From positions 1-64,000 of the forward strand of contig NZ_VAWG01000013.1 of NCBI RefSeq assembly GCF_005869875.1: a stretch of 64,000 nucleotides of DNA, written 5' to 3'. The notes beneath the pieces are model-generated. The model had not been told where the DNA came from. It ran no database searches and saw nothing but the letters and a program-made list of their open reading frames with translations. The translations under genes were made by a program, and so were the position numbers. The stretch's first letter is position 1. Every line of letters starts with the position of its first letter. Positions 18,934-26,730 of the stretch are shown here, one piece after another. Source of the DNA: Paenibacillus pinistramenti. Its GTDB lineage: Bacteria > Bacillota > Bacilli > Paenibacillales > Paenibacillaceae.

Positions 18934-20250
18934 TCAATCCGGATTTTTGGCCGGCGGTGCCTGCTCGGTGTCGTTGGAGAGGCCTGTCACCTGAAGAAGA
19001 CGGAAGAACAGGCTGAGCAGAATACCGACAATCGTTGCGAGGGACATGCCTTTAAGGCTCACTGAACCAAAGGTAAGCGTTGCCCCGCTCAGGCCGGTTA
19101 CCAGCACTACGGTCGTCAGCAGCAGGTTCTGCGCTTTGGAATAATCGACTTTCTGCTCGACGAGAATGCGCAGTCCCGAAGCCGCGATAACTCCGAAGAG
19201 CAGCAGGGATACGCCGCCCATAACCGGTGAAGGGATGGCCGCGATTGCGCCGGTGAAGGTTCCGGAGAAGGACAGGATGATCGCAATGATGGCGGCTCCC
19301 CCGATCACATAGATAGAATAGACGCGGGTCAGCGCCATAACGCCGATATTTTCACCGTAAGTCGTATTCGGGGTAGAACCGACGAAGCCGGACAGAATGG
19401 TAGAGATGCCATTTCCCAGCAGAGAACGGTCCAGACCGGGATCCTTGGATAGATTCTTGCCGACGATATTGCCGGTTACAAGCAGGTGCCCTACGTGCTC
19501 TACGATCACGACAAGGGAGACCGGAATGATGGTCAGGATAACGGACCAGTTGAACGTTGGAGAGGTGAATTCCGGCATTTGAATAAAGCTTGCTTCCCGG
19601 ATCGCAGAAGTATCCATGAGCCCGAGCGGGAAGGCAAGCACATAACCTACAACAATCCCGATCAGAATGTGAATAATCTTCGGAAAGCCCCGGAACATGA
19701 CTGCTCCCAGCAGGGTAACAGCGAGGGTGACCAGCGACAGGGTGATCACTTTGCCGTCAGGTGTCCAGGTGGCAGCGTCCTGCCCTTCCGGCGCAATAAG
19801 CCCGGCCATGCGGGCAGCTGTCGGAATCAGCTCCAGACCGATCAGCGCGACGATTGCGCCCATCGCTGCAGGCGGGAACACAACATCCAGCCAGCCTGTC
19901 CCTGCAAAACGGATAATCACCGCCACCGCCACGAATATAATCCCGGTAATGACAAAAGCGCCCAGCACCAGTGAATACCCGTCATAATTGAATCCGTACT
20001 TGGTCAGAACAGTCGTTACAGGTGCAATAAAGGCAAAGCTGGAGCCCAGATAAGCGGGTATTTTCCCTTTACAAATCAGGATGTACAGCAGGGTTCCGAT
20101 TCCGTTCATCAATAAGATGGTCCCGGGATCGACATGGAACAGGTTGGGCACCAGAATCGTGCTGCCGAACATGGCAAACAGATGCTGAAGGCTCAGCAGC
20201 AGCCCCGGTGCGAAAGGCAGCTTGTCATTTACTTGAATTTCACGTTGCAC
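18934..20250 (-). CDS. uraA: Uracil permease, nucleobase:cation symporter-2 family
   Basis: A 438-residue membrane transporter with 14 predicted helices of the UraA/PyrP family, importing uracil by proton symport. The N-terminal LQHLFAMFGSTILVP and the middle HVGHLLVTGNIVGKN/GNGISTILSGFVGSTPNTTYGENIG are family hallmarks. The GTG start at 20250 has AAGGAGCGG 8 bases before it. It stands alone, not in a pyr operon, inserted between apt and relA. I found no PyrR attenuator in its short leader. Confidence 0.9.
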   Translation of the reverse strand: MQREIQVNDKLPFAPGLLLSLQHLFAMFGSTILVPNLFHVDPGTILLMNGIGTLLYILICKGKIPAYLGSSFAFIAPVTTVLTKYGFNYDGYSLVLGAFVITGIIFVAVAVIIRFAGTGWLDVVFPPAAMGAIVALIGLELIPTAARMAGLIAPEGQDAATWTPDGKVITLSLVTLAVTLLGAVMFRGFPKIIHILIGIVVGYVLAFPLGLMDTSAIREASFIQMPEFTSPTFNWSVILTIIPVSLVVIVEHVGHLLVTGNIVGKNLSKDPGLDRSLLGNGISTILSGFVGSTPNTTYGENIGVMALTRVYSIYVIGGAAIIAIILSFSGTFTGAIAAIPSPVMGGVSLLLFGVIAASGLRILVEQKVDYSKAQNLLLTTVVLVTGLSGATLTFGSVSLKGMSLATIVGILLSLFFRLLQVTGLSNDTEQAPPAKNPD

Positions 20251-20307
20251 AATTTCCGCTCCTTACGTTGAATTTTTCCAGATAAAAGTTGTCCTTAATC
20301 TCAATAG

Positions 20308-20337
20308 CTTATAGAGTTAATCGACTTTTTTCAACAA
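20308..20337 (-). promoter_or_regulatory. probable sigma-A promoter of uraA
   Basis: On the minus strand TTGTTG or TTGAAA lies 18 or 15 bases before TATAAG. The resulting leader is about 50 bases and has no visible terminator or antiterminator. Confidence 0.45.
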
Positions 20338-20386
20338 GGATTTTTATAGTTGTCCAAATTCTTTAACAAGCCTTCATCCAGAATGG

Positions 20387-20415
20387 TTGACGCGGCCTTA
20401 TGCAAGAGGCATAAT
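20387..20415 (+). promoter_or_regulatory. strong sigma-A promoter upstream of relA
   Basis: TTGACG at 20387-20392 and CATAAT at 20410-20415 are separated by exactly 17 bases. Transcription would start near 20422, about 175 bases before the relA start and just before the hairpin at 20435-20475. Confidence 0.7.
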
Positions 20416-20434
20416 TATAGGAAATCACTATTTC

Positions 20435-20475
20435 AGGGACCTGATGCCGAAAGAGCTGCGAACAGGTTCCCTTTT
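20435..20475 (+). terminator. terminator-like hairpin in the relA leader
   Basis: AGGGACCTG and CAGGTTCCCT pair with one bulged T around a 19-base loop and are followed by TTTT. The hairpin begins about 14 bases after the expected start site, so it would produce an RNA of about 55 bases or attenuate relA. A second weak promoter (TGGACG, 18 bases, TATAAA at about 20486-20515) may serve relA past it. Confidence 0.6.
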
Positions 20476-20596
20476 AATATTTCTATGGACGGAATCAACC
20501 TATTTTAAGTATAAATGAACGAGGCTTAATTATGCGCCGCATTGGAGAGTTCTCAGGGTGTTCATTTATGGATAGAAAGGATACGACAACGATTCA

Positions 20597-22777
20597 ATGG
20601 GTATACAGCGATTACTTGAAAAGGCGTCCGCCTATATCACAGAAGCCGATTTGAACGACATACGGGAAGCCTATGACTTTGCTGAACAGGCTCATCACGG
20701 CCAAGTCCGCAAATCGGGAGAGCCCTATATTCTGCATCCGCTAGCAGTAGCGGATATTGTTGTAAATATGGGCATGGATGCGCTGTCTATTATTGCGGCA
20801 CTGCTGCACGACGTTGTCGAGGATACCACAGTCTCCCTGCAGGAAATTGAGGACCAATTCGGCAGCGGCTGCGCCATGCTTGTGGACGGTTTAACCAAGC
20901 TGGAACGGATTCGGTTTCAATCCAAGGAAGAGCAGCAGAATGAGAATTACCGGAAAATGTTCATTGCTATGGCTCAGGATATCCGGGTAATCGTCATAAA
21001 GCTTGCCGACCGCCTTCATAACATGCGGACTCTTAAATATCAATCGGAGGAAAGCCAGCGCCGGATCGCTTACGAAACGCTGGAGATTTTCTGCCCGATT
21101 GCCCACCGCCTCGGTATTTCCGCGATCAAGTGGGAGATGGAGGATATTGCGCTCCGTTATTTGAACCCCCAGCAGTATTACCGGATTGCCAACCTGATGC
21201 ACAAGAAACGGGCGGAACGCGAAGCCTTCATCGATTCCGTTATTTCGCGTATTTCCGAGAAGCTGGATGAAATGGGCGTCGATGCCGATTTGTCGGGCCG
21301 TCCGAAGCATATCTACAGCATTTACAAGAAAATGACAGCAAAGAACAAACAGTTCAATGAAATTTATGATCTCTTTGCAATCCGTATCATCGTTGACAAT
21401 ATTAAGGACTGCTATGCCACGCTGGGGATTATCCACACGTTATGGAAACCGATGCCGGGCCGTTTCAAGGATTATATTGCCATGCCGAAGGAAAATATGT
21501 ACCAGTCTCTTCATACGACCGTGGTAGGTCCAAACGGCGAGCCGACTGAGGTTCAGATCCGCACCTGGGAAATGCACCGGACAGCCGAGTTCGGGATCGC
21601 TGCCCACTGGGCGTATAAAGAAGGCGGAGGAGATACGTCCGGACCGGAAAGCAAGATGCCGTTCTTCAAAGAAATTCTGGAGCTTCAGCATGAGGCCCAG
21701 GATGCGTCGGAGTTTGTGGAATCCCTGAAGATGGATTTCTTCTCCGATCTAGTATTTGTCTTTACGCCCAAAGGTGAAGTGATTGAGCTGCCGATGGGCT
21801 CTGTCCCGCTCGATTTTTCTTACCGGATTCATACTGAGGTGGGCAACCGGACCATTGGCGCCAAGGTGAACGGCCGGATTGTGCCGCTTGACCATAAGCT
21901 GAAGAATGGCGACATTGTAGAGATTCTTACCTCCAAGCATTCTTATGGACCAAGCCAGGATTGGCTGAAAATCGCCCAGTCTTCGCACGCGCGGAGCAAG
22001 ATCAAGCAGTGGTTCAAGAAAGAGCGACGCGAAGAAAATGTCGAAAAAGGACGAGAATTGATCGAGCGTGAATTGAAGCGCTCCGGGTTTGAGCCATCCT
22101 CCCTCATGACGGATGACAAGCTGATGGACGCTGCCCGCAAATTTGCGTTCAACGACATTGACGATATGCTGTCGGCGATCGGCTTCGGGGGGCTGACGGC
22201 CGCCCAATGCTGCACGAAGCTGACCGAGAAGCTCCGGAAGGAGCAGGAGGAAGCAGGCCAGATTGAGCTGACCTCAGACGTCAAGGAGGTTAAGGCTCCG
22301 CCGGAAGAGAAGAAGCCTCGTCCGACGAACGGTATTAAAGTGAAGGGCATCGACAATCTGCTGGTCCGCTTTGCCCGGTGCTGTAATCCGGTGCCAGGGG
22401 ACGACATTATCGGCTATATTACGAGAGGCCGCGGGGTATCCGTGCACCGCAGGGACTGTCCGAACATTCCTGCCGGCGATGATGGTGAAGAAGCAGCACG
22501 CGTGATCGATGTGGAATGGGAAGAAGCCATTGAGGCGAATTACAGCGTGGACATCGAAATTACCGGACACGACCGCAGAGGCCTGCTGAACGAGGTGCTT
22601 CAGGCCGTCTCCGAGAGCAAGACGAATATTTCCGCAGTGTCCGGCCGTTCGGATAAGAACAAGCTGGCGCTGATCCACATGACCATTCTCATCCGCAACA
22701 CCGACCATCTGCAGTCCGTCGTTGAGAAGATCAAGCGGGTTAAGGACGTTTATTCCGTACACCGGATTATGCAGTAA
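20597..22777 (+). CDS. relA: RelA/SpoT-type bifunctional (p)ppGpp synthetase/hydrolase
   Basis: The Rel enzyme makes and degrades (p)ppGpp in the stringent response. Domains in order are the HD hydrolase (HHGQVRKSGEPYILHPL, LLHDVVEDT near residues 68-77), the synthetase (GRPKHIYSIYKKM, DLFAIRIIVD, MYQSLHTTVV), TGS at about 384-445, a zinc-finger region with RFARCCNPVPGDDIIGYITRG split by CC, and an ACT domain at about 650-725. Both active sites look intact. The ATG has AAGGA at an unusually long distance (about 15 bases), hinting at weak or regulated initiation. dtd follows after a repeated spacer. Confidence 0.96.
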   Translation: MGIQRLLEKASAYITEADLNDIREAYDFAEQAHHGQVRKSGEPYILHPLAVADIVVNMGMDALSIIAALLHDVVEDTTVSLQEIEDQFGSGCAMLVDGLTKLERIRFQSKEEQQNENYRKMFIAMAQDIRVIVIKLADRLHNMRTLKYQSEESQRRIAYETLEIFCPIAHRLGISAIKWEMEDIALRYLNPQQYYRIANLMHKKRAEREAFIDSVISRISEKLDEMGVDADLSGRPKHIYSIYKKMTAKNKQFNEIYDLFAIRIIVDNIKDCYATLGIIHTLWKPMPGRFKDYIAMPKENMYQSLHTTVVGPNGEPTEVQIRTWEMHRTAEFGIAAHWAYKEGGGDTSGPESKMPFFKEILELQHEAQDASEFVESLKMDFFSDLVFVFTPKGEVIELPMGSVPLDFSYRIHTEVGNRTIGAKVNGRIVPLDHKLKNGDIVEILTSKHSYGPSQDWLKIAQSSHARSKIKQWFKKERREENVEKGRELIERELKRSGFEPSSLMTDDKLMDAARKFAFNDIDDMLSAIGFGGLTAAQCCTKLTEKLRKEQEEAGQIELTSDVKEVKAPPEEKKPRPTNGIKVKGIDNLLVRFARCCNPVPGDDIIGYITRGRGVSVHRRDCPNIPAGDDGEEAARVIDVEWEEAIEANYSVDIEITGHDRRGLLNEVLQAVSESKTNISAVSGRSDKNKLALIHMTILIRNTDHLQSVVEKIKRVKDVYSVHRIMQ

Positions 22778-22829
22778 GGATTTCGGCAGTAAGGATTATA
22801 CAATAAGAATTTCAGCAATTAAGGATTAA
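22771..22829 (+). repeat. four degenerate copies of a 15-base repeat between relA and dtd
   Basis: GCAGTAAGGATTTCG, GCAGTAAGGATTATA, CAATAAGAATTTCA and GCAATTAAGGATTAA lie end to end. The first copy contains the last codon and stop of relA, so the spacer appears to have grown by duplication of the relA 3' end. Confidence 0.75.
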
Positions 22830-22842
22830 GGGAGCTTAGAAA

Positions 22843-23289
22843 ATGCGTGTACTCATTCAGCGCTGCAAGCGTGCAAAAGTGACCGTTGAAGGCGAAATCA
22901 CCGGTGAGATCGGCACAGGACTCCTGCTGCTTGTCGGCATCACTCATGACGACCAGGAATCGGATGCTGCTTATATGGCCGACAAAGTTGCCGGACTGCG
23001 CATTTTTGATGATGAAGATGGAAAAATGAACCTCAGCGTCCAGGACGTCGGAGGAAGTGTGTTATCCGTATCCCAGTTTACGTTATACGGGGATACTCGC
23101 AAGGGCCGGCGCCCAAGCTACATCTCGGCCGCTGGCGGAGACAAAGCGGAGCCGCTCTACAACCGCTTTAACGAAATGCTGCGTGACAAAGGGCTGACGG
23201 TGGAAACAGGCCGCTTTGGCGCCGACATGGACGTCGAGCTGGTCAATTGGGGACCTGTGACTCTATGGCTGGAGACCCCGCAGAAGTAA
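22843..23289 (+). CDS. dtd: D-aminoacyl-tRNA deacylase
   Basis: Dtd removes D-amino acids, and glycine misacylated on tRNA-Ala, from tRNA. The catalytic cross-subunit motifs are visible as [10 protein letters not shown] (SQxxL) near residues 75-84 and NWGPVT near 135-140. Length is 148 residues. It begins [18 protein letters not shown], as in the family. It follows relA after 65 bases, an order conserved in Bacilli. Confidence 0.96.
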   Translation: MRVLIQRCKRAKVTVEGEITGEIGTGLLLLVGITHDDQESDAAYMADKVAGLRIFDDEDGKMNLSVQDVGGSVLSVSQFTLYGDTRKGRRPSYISAAGGDKAEPLYNRFNEMLRDKGLTVETGRFGADMDVELVNWGPVTLWLETPQK

Positions 23290-23313
23290 CAATTCAGGCA
23301 TTCGGCTAATTCT

Positions 23314-23361
23314 AAACCTCTATGCAAGGCTTGGCTGGTTCAGGCTTTTGCATAGAGGTTT
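23314..23361 (+). terminator. 14-pair hairpin after dtd, possible terminator
   Basis: AAACCTCTATGCAA and TTGCATAGAGGTTT are perfectly complementary around a 20-base loop. The stem is long and AU-rich at its base, and no clear T run follows, so termination efficiency is uncertain. Confidence 0.5.
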
Positions 23362-23786
23362 ATTGCTGCGGGCATTCTTTAGGGTGAATGAACCAGCAAA
23401 GGAGCTTGTTGCACTTGCGACAACCGGACAAGCATTACTTAAGCGCCTCGGCAGCCAGCCAGTTCCCTGGACATTTTCGCGAAGCTTCCGCAATTGCGGG
23501 ACTTGCCGCGGACGAGAGGCGGGAAGTGCTCCGTGACCTCAAGCCCTGGAACAGCCATGGACGCCGCGGCAGCCGAATGTCCTGAACGAACTGAATGTCC
23601 TGAACGAACTGAATGCCTTGAATGAACGAAATGTCTTGAATGAACCGAAAGTTCCTCGAACGCTCGTATTGAACGCGGAAGCATCCTGCTGGCCAGGGTG
23701 CTTTTGCTGTATTTTGTTAGAAGTATTTATTTGCCGGGTAATAAAGAAGAGAACGTTTAACACTGCTTGAAGGGAGAAGGATTGAA
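23362..23786 (+). other. intergenic region without a convincing gene
   Basis: Short open frames exist on both strands but none has a ribosome site plus family resemblance. The stretch contains the 18-base tandem repeat at 23575-23646 and ends with AAGGGAGAAGGA, the ribosome site for the next gene. Confidence 0.6.
23575..23646 (+). repeat. 18-base tandem repeat, four copies
   Basis: GAATGTCCTGAACGAACT occurs twice perfectly (23575-23592, 23593-23610), followed by GAATGCCTTGAATGAACG and AAATGTCTTGAATGAACC. The unit is a multiple of three, so open frames crossing it show six-residue repeats, but no frame has other coding signs. Confidence 0.9.
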
Positions 23787-24293
23787 ATGAGCAAGGTGGC
23801 GTTTTTGCTGGCAAATGGATTTGAGGATTCCGAAATGCAGGTTCCTTATGATGAAGTCAAAAAAGCTGGGCATCAAGCAGAAATTATCGGCCTGAAAGCC
23901 GGTGAAACGGTAAAAGGAAAAAAAGGAAATGCTGAATATACAACGGATAAAGCGATTGCGGAGGTCAAAGCCGAGGACTATGACGCGGTTGTCATTCCCG
24001 GCGGCTCTTCGCCCGAAAATCTGCGGCTCGATCCGGATGTGCTGGAATTTGTGAAGCAATTAGACGCTTCGAAAAAGCCCGTGGCGGCCATTTGCCATGG
24101 CCCGCAGATTTTGGCGAGCGCCGGTCTGCTGAAGGGCAGAACGATCACCTCCTACCCGCCGCTGCAGGATGACATGGTTAATGCAGGGGCAAACTTTGTA
24201 GACCAGGAGGTTGCCGTGGACGGAAACTTTATTTCCTCACGCACGCCAAAGGATGAGCCTGCGTTTGTCCGCGAGCTGCTTCAGGTCTTGTAA
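23787..24293 (+). CDS. DJ-1/PfpI-family class I glutamine amidotransferase-like protein
   Basis: A cytosolic 168-residue protein of the DJ-1/PfpI superfamily, whose members are protein/nucleotide deglycases, chaperones or proteases. The nucleophile elbow AICHGPQIL has the catalytic Cys near residue 101 with the following His. PGGSSPENLR forms the oxyanion region, and an acidic residue sits early in GFEDSEM. It resembles the YfkM/YraA stress proteins of Bacillus, but the exact subgroup cannot be fixed by eye. GAAGGGAGAAGGA precedes the ATG. Confidence 0.88.
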   Translation: MSKVAFLLANGFEDSEMQVPYDEVKKAGHQAEIIGLKAGETVKGKKGNAEYTTDKAIAEVKAEDYDAVVIPGGSSPENLRLDPDVLEFVKQLDASKKPVAAICHGPQILASAGLLKGRTITSYPPLQDDMVNAGANFVDQEVAVDGNFISSRTPKDEPAFVRELLQVL

Positions 24294-24299
24294 GGCATT

Positions 24300-24329
24300 G
24301 GGTAAAACCTATTTGGGTAAAACCTATTT
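24300..24329 (+). repeat. perfect 15-base tandem duplication
   Basis: GGGTAAAACCTATTT occurs twice in direct succession just after the DJ-1/PfpI stop codon. Confidence 0.85.
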
Positions 24330-24362
24330 GGATAAGCATATTTTGAAAAGGGAGTGAATGTC

Positions 24363-24821
24363 ATGTCCAGACATATTCAGGCTTATTTTCGAACAGAAGA
24401 CGAGGCGGAAAGCGCAAGATCACATTTGGTCGGTTACCGCATGGACAATTTGGAGGTAGGAAGGCTGGAAGAGGGCATCGGCAGAGACCGTGACATCCTG
24501 ATTCCGATTGTTCCGATTGGCAACACTTCAGGCATGTATACAGGCGGGGCAATGACAACAGGCGGAGCAGCCGGTGCTTATACCACGCAAGGTGCGGTTC
24601 CGGTCGTCGACCCGAATGCGGAAGAGTCGGTGGCCGAGCGCGATATCCGCGAGGACAAACCGGAAGACAATGCCCCGGGCTTCGGTGCTTATGAGACGCT
24701 GACAGACGGCGATTACGATGATCTAAACTATGTGCTGAGTGCGAGAGTGGACGATCAGAGCTACGATGAAATCGTGCAGAAGCTCCGTTCGGAAGGCGCC
24801 TATGTGGAGCGGCTCGACTGA
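24363..24821 (+). CDS. acidic hypothetical protein with glycine-rich centre
   Basis: A 152-residue acidic protein with no family I can name securely. The first 35 residues (SRHIQAYFRTEDEAESARSH) look like the start of a small ferredoxin-like domain of the kind seen in general-stress or heat-induced proteins. Residues 50-75 are Gly/Thr/Ala-rich (MYTGGAMTTGGAAGAY), and the C-terminus again looks like an alpha-beta unit (VDDQSYDEIVQKLRSEGAYVERL). No signal peptide is present. AAAGGGAG lies 8 bases before the ATG at 24363. Its neighbour, a DJ-1 protein, suggests a stress role only weakly. Confidence 0.7.
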   Translation: MSRHIQAYFRTEDEAESARSHLVGYRMDNLEVGRLEEGIGRDRDILIPIVPIGNTSGMYTGGAMTTGGAAGAYTTQGAVPVVDPNAEESVAERDIREDKPEDNAPGFGAYETLTDGDYDDLNYVLSARVDDQSYDEIVQKLRSEGAYVERLD

Positions 24822-24935
24822 CCTGCCGTTTTCCAAACAAGTGTTTTGTAATATAACTGTAATATAAGCGCAGTTTTGCTGTAATGTTGCCTGTTTATAA
24901 TAACAGCATGACCCCCTTTTTTAACATATCTGTTG

Positions 24936-24963
24936 ACCTGCTGAATGAAGCAGGTTTTTTTCT
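24936..24963 (+). terminator. terminator upstream of the hisS promoter
   Basis: ACCTGCT and AGCAGGT pair around GAATGA and are followed by seven T. It ends the transcript of the acidic orphan gene. Confidence 0.88.
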
Positions 24964-24986
24964 TGTTTCTTTTTCCTGCTTCTTTC

Positions 24987-25015
24987 TTGACTTTGCCTCT
25001 TTAGTTCCTTAAAAT
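24987..25015 (+). promoter_or_regulatory. sigma-A promoter of hisS-aspS
   Basis: TTGACT at 24987-24992 and TAAAAT at 25010-25015 are 17 bases apart. Transcription would start near 25022, at the head of the T-box leader. Confidence 0.75.
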
Positions 25016-25020
25016 CTAAC

Positions 25021-25044
25021 AATAACAGTTACAATAACAGTTAC
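25021..25044 (+). repeat. perfect 12-base tandem duplication at the hisS start site
   Basis: AATAACAGTTAC occurs twice in direct succession, immediately after the -10 box and thus in the first transcribed bases. Confidence 0.85.
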
Positions 25045-25049
25045 ATTCA

Positions 25050-25378
25050 ATATGTCGAACTTCGACGAAGGGACAAAGTACTTCAACCCCACTTCCACAG
25101 AGAGGGATTCCGGAACCGCCAACAGCTTATGAGAAGCTGGCGAATGCGGTCAGGCTGGAAGAATTCCGTAGATGATTGAACGAAAGACCTCCCGGAGAAC
25201 CTGCGGCGAACCAATTAGTAGCCGTACGGCGTTTAGCGGGCGTTAACCGTCTAGAGCGGCCGGTTGTCAGAATCATTCTGCATCCTGCCGGAATGTGGGT
25301 GGTACCACGGGCGACTGTATGAATAACAGTCCCTCGTCCCTGTTGCGTTGTGTCGCATCAGAGGCGGGGGATTTTTTG
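25050..25378 (+). promoter_or_regulatory. T-box leader of hisS-aspS
   Basis: The T-box core TGGGTGGTACCACGG is at 25296-25310. Stem I elements AGTA (25077-25080) and AGAGAGG lie upstream. The leader ends in a terminator whose stem is built from CCCTCGTCCCTG and CAGAGGCGGGGG and is followed by six T (to 25378). The specifier loop most likely contains GAC (25186-25188) after GAAA, which would read tRNA-Asp rather than tRNA-His. Uncharged tRNA would stabilise the antiterminator and allow hisS-aspS expression. Confidence 0.88.
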
Positions 25379-25436
25379 TTTTGCATAAAGAGTTTGTAAG
25401 CTTTGTATAAAGAGCGAGAAATTGGAGGAACTGACA

Positions 25437-26681
25437 ATGGCTTTTCAAAAACCCACAGGCACGCAGGATCTGCTGCCGGGCACCGTGGAGAAATGGCAGT
25501 TTGTAGAAGAGAAGGCCCGCGATTTGTGCCGCAGATTTAATTACCGGGAAATCCGTACGCCGATCTTTGAGCAGACTTCCTTGTTCGAACGCGGCGTTGG
25601 CGAAACCACGGATATCGTGGAGAAGGAGATGTACACCTTTGAGGATAAAGGCGGGCGCAGCATGACGCTCCGGCCGGAAGGAACCGCGGGCGTTGTCCGT
25701 TCCTATGTGGAAAATAAGCTGTACGGCGAGCCGGATGTCAGCAAGCTGTACTATATCGGGCCCATGTTCCGGTACGAACGTCCCCAGGCAGGCCGCCAGC
25801 GGCAGTTTCACCAGTTCGGCATTGAAGCCTTCGGCGCGACAGACCCTTCGATTGATGCAGAGGTCATTTCGCTAGGCTATCAGTTCTGTCTGGAGCTTGG
25901 GCTGCAGGGCGTCAAGGTAGAGGTGAATTCCGTCGGCAATCCGGCGGTACGCGCTGCTTACCGGGAGAAGCTGCTGGAATTCCTGCTGCCGATGAAGGAC
26001 AGCCTGTGCAAGGACTGCCAGTCCCGGATTCACCGCAACCCGATGCGTGTGCTGGACTGCAAAACCGACCAGGACAAGTTCACGAACGCACCATCGATTC
26101 TCGACAGCCTGGATGAGGAATGCAGCACCCATTTTGAACAGGTGAAGAAATATCTGGACGACATGGGCGTTGATTATGCGGTCAATTCCCGCCTTGTGCG
26201 CGGACTGGACTACTACACGCATACCGCCTTTGAATACAAGGCCCAGGGCATCGGCGCTATTGATACGGTCGGCGGCGGCGGCCGCTACAACGGGCTTGTA
26301 GCGGAGGTCGGCGGGCCGGATCAGCCGGGCATTGGACTTGGCATTGGCCTGGAGCGGATCCAGCTGATCCTGGAGAATCAAGGCGTTGAAGTGCCGGCGG
26401 TTAAACCGCTGGATGTCTACTTCATTGCGCTTGGAGAAGCGGCTGAGCAGGAAATTACAAAGCAGCTCTACAAGCTGCGCCAGGCCGGATTCTCCGCGGA
26501 ACGCGACTATCTGGGCCGGAAGATGAAAGCGCAGATGAAATCCGCCGACCGGATGCAGGCGCGCTACACGGCGATCCTCGGTGACGACGAGCTGTCGCGC
26601 GGCGAAATCGCACTGAAGTCGATGGAGAACGGCGAGCAGCGGACAGTGAAGCTGTCGGAGCTTGCAGGCGAGCTGAAGTAA
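25437..26681 (+). CDS. hisS: Histidyl-tRNA synthetase
   Basis: A class II synthetase that charges tRNA-His. The N-terminus FQKPTGTQDLLPG is typical. Motif 2 is seen as FRYERPQAGRQRQFHQF, the histidine A motif as VRGLDYYTHTAFEY, and motif 3 as GIGLGIGLERI. The C-terminal anticodon-binding domain begins near residue 330. The 414-residue length fits Bacilli. The ATG at 25437 has TTGGAGGAA 8 bases upstream. aspS follows after 49 bases under the same T-box. Confidence 0.97.
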   Translation: MAFQKPTGTQDLLPGTVEKWQFVEEKARDLCRRFNYREIRTPIFEQTSLFERGVGETTDIVEKEMYTFEDKGGRSMTLRPEGTAGVVRSYVENKLYGEPDVSKLYYIGPMFRYERPQAGRQRQFHQFGIEAFGATDPSIDAEVISLGYQFCLELGLQGVKVEVNSVGNPAVRAAYREKLLEFLLPMKDSLCKDCQSRIHRNPMRVLDCKTDQDKFTNAPSILDSLDEECSTHFEQVKKYLDDMGVDYAVNSRLVRGLDYYTHTAFEYKAQGIGAIDTVGGGGRYNGLVAEVGGPDQPGIGLGIGLERIQLILENQGVEVPAVKPLDVYFIALGEAAEQEITKQLYKLRQAGFSAERDYLGRKMKAQMKSADRMQARYTAILGDDELSRGEIALKSMENGEQRTVKLSELAGELK

Positions 26682-26730
26682 CTATTTTTCAAAATAAATA
26701 AATCTAACTGAGAATAAAGGAGCTAATTGT

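Noticed and set aside
20251-20340. PyrR-type attenuator for the uracil permease
   Set aside because: The short leader contains neither the PyrR anti-antiterminator motif nor a terminator.
23348-23585. Two overlapping plus-strand frames after dtd
   Set aside because: No ribosome sites and no family resemblance; they overlap each other and the hairpin.
23575-23646. Repeat array considered as a CRISPR
   Set aside because: The units are adjacent without spacers, diverge along the array, and no cas genes are near.
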